In this document: piece after piece, positions 61,214 to 64,000 of the stretch | How positions within the stretch are numbered: the stretch's first letter is position 1 | How the letters are laid out: each line of letters starts with the position of its first letter | NCBI GenBank assembly: GCA_023458535.1 | Contig: JAEWYW010000040.1 | Span: 10,408 to 74,407, forward strand | Length of the DNA stretch: 64,000 bases | Reading direction: 5' to 3' | Source: Bacteroidota bacterium | GTDB lineage: Bacteria; Bacteroidota; Bacteroidia; Flavobacteriales; Weeksellaceae | The notes under the pieces: model-generated | What the model was told of the DNA's origin: nothing | The model's input: the letters and a program-made list of their open reading frames with translations, nothing else | Databases searched by the model: none | Position numbers and translations under genes: made by a program

Positions 61214-61269
61214 GGCAAGTTGTGTTTTGAGCATCTCGGAATGATTTCCGATGCTCAAAACAACTTGCC
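61214..61269. other. Candidate origin of transfer (oriT) inverted repeat
   Basis: GGCAAGTTG (61214-61222) pairs with CAACTTGCC (61261-61269), TTTTGAGCAT (61225-61234) with ATGCTCAAAA (61251-61260), and CGGAA with TTCCG, giving 24 bp with two 2-nt bulges. It lies 64 nt upstream of mobA, between divergent traA and mobA. Large inverted repeats next to relaxase genes are the usual oriT layout. A nick site cannot be set. Confidence 0.55.
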
Positions 61270-61332
61270 CTTTGCAGGGGGCAGAAAACACCTTCCAAAG
61301 TCAGGGTTTTGTATGGATTTTAAAATGGATTA

Positions 61333-61767
61333 GTGATGAACGATAACAACAAAAAGCAATTGAAAAAGACCGGACGTCGCCCCAAAGAAGACCCGGCGAC
61401 CATCCGCTATACGATTTCCTTTAACGAGCAGGAACACGCCCATTTTCTTGCCCTGTTTGATAAATCAGGTATGCAGGTAAAGGCTCATTTCATAACGTCC
61501 TGCATCTTTGACAAGACCATAAAAACCATTCAGATTGACAAGGGAACGGTTGATTTTTATATGCGGCTGACCTCTTTTCACAGCCAGTTCCGCTCCATAG
61601 GTGTAAACTATAACCAGATTGTAAAGCTGTTGTACAAGAATTTTTCGGAGAAAAAAGCCGCAGCGTTCCTGTACAAATTGGAAAAACAAACGGCTGAAAT
61701 GGCGATGCTATGCCAAAAAATCATTCAGATAACCGAAGAATTTGAAGCAAAGAACCTGAAAAAATAG
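61333..61767 (+). CDS. Mobilisation accessory protein MobA (relaxosome component)
   Basis: A 144-aa basic protein (starts MMNDNNKKQLKKTGRRPKED) with a probable ribbon-helix-helix region at about 24-50 (TIRYTISFNEQEHAHFL) and helical C-terminus. It is 8 nt before the relaxase gene. Such proteins bind oriT and help the relaxase. The name follows Bacteroidetes ICE usage, in which MobA precedes the MobB relaxase. Confidence 0.78.
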   Translation: MMNDNNKKQLKKTGRRPKEDPATIRYTISFNEQEHAHFLALFDKSGMQVKAHFITSCIFDKTIKTIQIDKGTVDFYMRLTSFHSQFRSIGVNYNQIVKLLYKNFSEKKAAAFLYKLEKQTAEMAMLCQKIIQITEEFEAKNLKK

Positions 61768-61775
61768 CAGTACAG

Positions 61776-63056
61776 ATGATAGCAAAGATTGGCAGAAGCG
61801 GGAATTTATACGGTGCATTGGCGTACAATCAGCTCAAAGTAGAGAATGAAAACGGGAAAATTCTGTTCGCAAATAAGATAATCGAAACGCCAACTGGAGC
61901 ATATACTGTTGCACAATTAGCACAATCTTTTGCACCTTACCTGATTGCCAACCGCAATACGGAAAAGCATACGTTGCATATTTCGCTCAATCCCGACCCG
62001 AAAGATAAGGTTAGCGATGACAGGTTTCGGCAAATGGCGGAAGAATATATGCGGGAAATGGGCTACGGCGAACAGCCTTTTGTGGTATTCAAACATACCG
62101 ATATCGACCGCAGCCATATACACATTGTATCGGTTTGCGTGGACGAGCAGGGCAAAAAGATTTCGGACAAATTCGAGAAAATGCGGTCTATGAATGTGTG
62201 CCGTGAACTGGAAAGACAACACGGCTTGATACCCGCAACCGATAAAGAACACAAGCAGAACGACAAGATTTTCCGTCCGGTAGATTATCGGGCAGGCGAT
62301 GTGAAAAGCCAAATCGCTTCGGTTGTCCGCCACCTACCGAATTATTATAAGTTTCAGACTTTGGGCGAATACAATGCCTTGCTTTCCCTGTTTAATGTTA
62401 CCACCGAAAAAGTGGAGGGCGAATTGCAGGGAAAAATGCGGCAAGGCTTATTATATATTCCTTTAAACGAGAAAGGCGAAAGAGCCGGGCATCCGTTCAA
62501 GGCTTCGTTGTTTGGTAAAAATGCAGGGCTTCCGGCTTTGGAACTGCATTTTGCAAAATGCAAAGAGGATTTAAAAGACCACCCAAGTAAGCAGACCCTA
62601 AAAGCTGCAATTTCTATTGCTCTGAAATCCACAAATGATGAGCAGGCTTTTAAAAAGCAGTTGAGTGAACAGGGCATTAATGTAGTGGTCCGCCGGAACG
62701 ATACAGGTCGTATTTATGGTATCACTTTCATAGACCACAATTCAAAGGCGGTTTGGAACGGTTCACGCTTAGCAAAGGAACTTTCTGCCAATACCTTTAA
62801 TGATTATTGGAACAATAATATCAAACCGGAGATTAAAGAACCTGTCGTACAACTTCCAAAAACATCCACATCAAATGATGCAGATCTTCCTGCGGAAGAA
62901 CCTCATCACTTGTTCGACTTCCTGAATACTACTGAAAAACACGAAGACGGTTTGATTGAGGCATTTGGCGGTTTGTTACCCGAAGCACAGGGCGATGATT
63001 ACGAGGAACAGGATTTTGCTAACAAAATGAAGAAGAAAAAAAAAAGAAGACTGTAA
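61776..63056 (+). CDS. Relaxase/mobilisation nuclease (MobB)
   Basis: A 426-aa relaxase. The N-terminus MIAKIGRSGNLYGALAYNQLK is typical for the family. The metal-binding three-His motif is present as HTDIDRSHIHIVSVCVD (about 107-123), with LHISLNPDPKD upstream; the catalytic Tyr is likely in the first part (for example YGALAYNQ). A long C-terminus with coiled and low-complexity sequence ends in a Lys-rich tail. It nicks oriT and leads the strand into the recipient. The usual coupling-protein gene does not follow here; a metal cargo comes instead. Confidence 0.88.
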   Translation: MIAKIGRSGNLYGALAYNQLKVENENGKILFANKIIETPTGAYTVAQLAQSFAPYLIANRNTEKHTLHISLNPDPKDKVSDDRFRQMAEEYMREMGYGEQPFVVFKHTDIDRSHIHIVSVCVDEQGKKISDKFEKMRSMNVCRELERQHGLIPATDKEHKQNDKIFRPVDYRAGDVKSQIASVVRHLPNYYKFQTLGEYNALLSLFNVTTEKVEGELQGKMRQGLLYIPLNEKGERAGHPFKASLFGKNAGLPALELHFAKCKEDLKDHPSKQTLKAAISIALKSTNDEQAFKKQLSEQGINVVVRRNDTGRIYGITFIDHNSKAVWNGSRLAKELSANTFNDYWNNNIKPEIKEPVVQLPKTSTSNDADLPAEEPHHLFDFLNTTEKHEDGLIEAFGGLLPEAQGDDYEEQDFANKMKKKKKRRL

Positions 63057-63140
63057 GAGGTCAGATTTTGGAATTAAAAATCTGTTTTTAAAAAGATTTA
63101 TTGAGCTGTCACTTTATAATTCTGAAAGAATTTGAGTTGT

Positions 63141-63180
63141 ATTTAAGTAATTGCTTAAATAAACAAATTGACTATCTTTG
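63141..63180 (+). promoter_or_regulatory. ArsR operator and promoter
   Basis: ATTTAAG-n6-CTTAAAT (63141-63160) is a perfect 7-bp palindrome, the type of site bound by ArsR/SmtB proteins. It includes TTG at 63151-63153, a plausible -33 element 19 nt before the -7 box TATCTTTG (63173-63180). The box ends 4 nt before the ATG at 63185, predicting a leaderless or nearly leaderless message. Binding would block RNA polymerase. Confidence 0.65.
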
Positions 63181-63184
63181 TGCT

Positions 63185-63559
63185 ATGGACAATAATTCTT
63201 GCATACGACAACAAGCAGACATTAAACAAATAAACCGCTGTAAAGACCGAGTTTCAGAACTCAACGGTTCTTTTGACTATTTATCGAACGGACTTGAATT
63301 AGCGGGAAACAATGTAAGACTGAAAATACTCTTTCTACTTTATGAAGAAAAACGACTTTGTGTTTGTGATATAAGTGATATTCTTGGTATGACAATTTCA
63401 GCGGTTTCACAACACTTGCGGAAACTCAAAGACAGAAAACTTATTGAAACCGAACGAGAAGCTCAAACTATTTTTCACTCACTGACTAAAGAGTATGAAA
63501 AAATGCTGAAACCATTTTTCAAAATACTTGACGAAAACAAAATATTAGAAACAATATGA
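63185..63559 (+). CDS. ArsR/SmtB-family metal-responsive repressor
   Basis: 124 aa from the ATG at 63185 (MDNNSCIRQQADIKQINRCKD); an upstream opening at 63101 lies before the promoter. The winged HTH is at about 40-105 (LFLLYEEKRLCVCDISDILGMTISAVSQHLRKL). The 'LCVCDI' two-Cys element in the recognition area is typical of metal-sensing members. Its neighbour merTP overlaps by 4 nt (ATGA), so the pair is co-translated. Likely sensor of mercury or related metals. Confidence 0.9.
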   Translation: MDNNSCIRQQADIKQINRCKDRVSELNGSFDYLSNGLELAGNNVRLKILFLLYEEKRLCVCDISDILGMTISAVSQHLRKLKDRKLIETEREAQTIFHSLTKEYEKMLKPFFKILDENKILETI

Positions 63560-64000
63560 AAACTGACAAAAAATTAATTGGTGCAGGACTTTTGACTACA
63601 ATTGCAGCTTCTCTTTGTTGCATCACACCAGTATTGGCTCTTATTGCAGGAACAAGCGGTCTTGCTTCCACTTTTTCTTGGCTTGAACCTTTTCGACCCT
63701 ATTTTATCGGGTTGACAATTTTGGTTCTTGGTTTTGCTTGGTATCAAAAGTTGAAACCCAAAAAGCAGATAGATTGCAATTGTGAAACAGAAGAAAAACC
63801 AAAATTCATTCAGTCAAAAATGTTTTTAGGAATAGTAACAGCATTTGCAATCGTAATGCTTGCCTTTCCATACTACTCAAGCATTTTCTACCCAAAGACA
63901 GAAAAGCAAATCATAGTAGTGGACAAATCCAATATTCAAAAAGTAGAATTTACGATTAGCGGAATGACTTGTGCAAGTTGTGGCGAACACGTAAATCACG
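63556..64000 (+). CDS. Mercuric transport protein MerTP-like, truncated by the window edge
   Basis: The ATG at 63556 opens a frame to the window end (148 codons, no stop). MerT-like helices come first (ASLCCITPVLALIAGTSG with the vicinal Cys-Cys in TM1, then a second TM). A Cys pair follows (CNCETEEKP), then a third TM. The frame ends in a MerP/HMA-like start (ISGMTCASCGEHVNH with CxxC). It is a fusion of MerT and MerP, which brings Hg2+ across the membrane for MerA. No mercuric reductase is in view. Confidence 0.85.
   Translation, partial: MKTDKKLIGAGLLTTIAASLCCITPVLALIAGTSGLASTFSWLEPFRPYFIGLTILVLGFAWYQKLKPKKQIDCNCETEEKPKFIQSKMFLGIVTAFAIVMLAFPYYSSIFYPKTEKQIIVVDKSNIQKVEFTISGMTCASCGEHVNH

Larger units (their letters stand above)
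30027..64000. mobile_element. CTnDOT-type integrative and conjugative element, left part
   Basis: The segment has an integrase at one end, a complete Bacteroidetes tra operon (traA to traQ), mobilisation genes with a likely oriT, and several cargo blocks between core genes. Gene content and higher GC differ from the chromosomal half. The element continues past base 64000; the coupling protein (mobC/TraG-type) expected after mobB and the right attachment site are not in view. Confidence 0.9.

Noticed and set aside
1..64000. CRISPR arrays, tRNA or rRNA genes, insertion sequences
   Set aside because: No regular direct-repeat/spacer array, no tRNA cloverleaf sequence and no transposase gene could be recognised in the window.

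Overview
The window looks like a chromosome segment of an AT-rich Bacteroidota, class Flavobacteriia, most likely the Weeksellaceae (Chryseobacterium/Elizabethkingia group). Four things support this. There is a SusC/SusD pair. Many genes have the Bacteroidota TAnnTTTG -7 promoter box and few have Shine-Dalgarno sites. There is a tiny Arg/Lys-rich protein next to HU. The second half is a CTnDOT-type conjugative element with a full Bacteroidetes tra operon. The species cannot be fixed from sequence reading alone.

Bases 1-30026 are ordinary chromosome. A purine block lies on the minus strand: guaA, purD, purH, purN and purM, interrupted by a DUF559 endonuclease-like gene bracketed by REP-like hairpins. 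It is followed by an FMN reductase, a pirin, a complete RND/MFP/TolC efflux operon with its TetR repressor, a NUDIX-PlsC pair, RNase G, a tiny basic protein, HU, mutY on the plus strand, prmA with an unknown partner, an SDR, and a SusC-SusD-GDPD-phosphoesterase unit. That last unit looks like uptake and breakdown of a phosphodiester substrate.

Bases ~30027-64000 are an integrative and conjugative element (ICE) that runs off the right edge. It begins with a tyrosine integrase at 30347, directly upstream of the susC promoter. Next come accessory genes (DUF932, Api92-like and unknowns), a receiver-only response regulator, a probable structured small RNA (35990-36175), and two excisionase-like HTH genes. 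A metal cargo follows (cation transporter, TonB receptor, Cys-rich DUF6660-like protein). Then come traQ-O-N-M-L-K-J-I-G-F-E, a defence cargo, traD-B-A, a probable oriT region, and mobA-mobB. The window ends in a second metal cargo (ArsR regulator and MerTP).

The most interesting part is the 8-kb plus-strand cargo at 50687-58677, which sits antiparallel between traE and traD. It is one tightly packed unit: XRE regulator; ABC-three-component (ABC-3C) effector, middle component and DUF2326/SMC-like ATPase; an Mrr-like nuclease; then an OLD-family ATPase/TOPRIM nuclease with a UvrD-like helicase (Gabija-like). The spacing suggests a single composite anti-phage or anti-plasmid locus. Other points worth following are a dispersed ~14-bp motif (GGCAGYRTTTGGC), often in pairs about 20 bp apart, next to the HTH genes, traE and the mob region, and the candidate small RNA.
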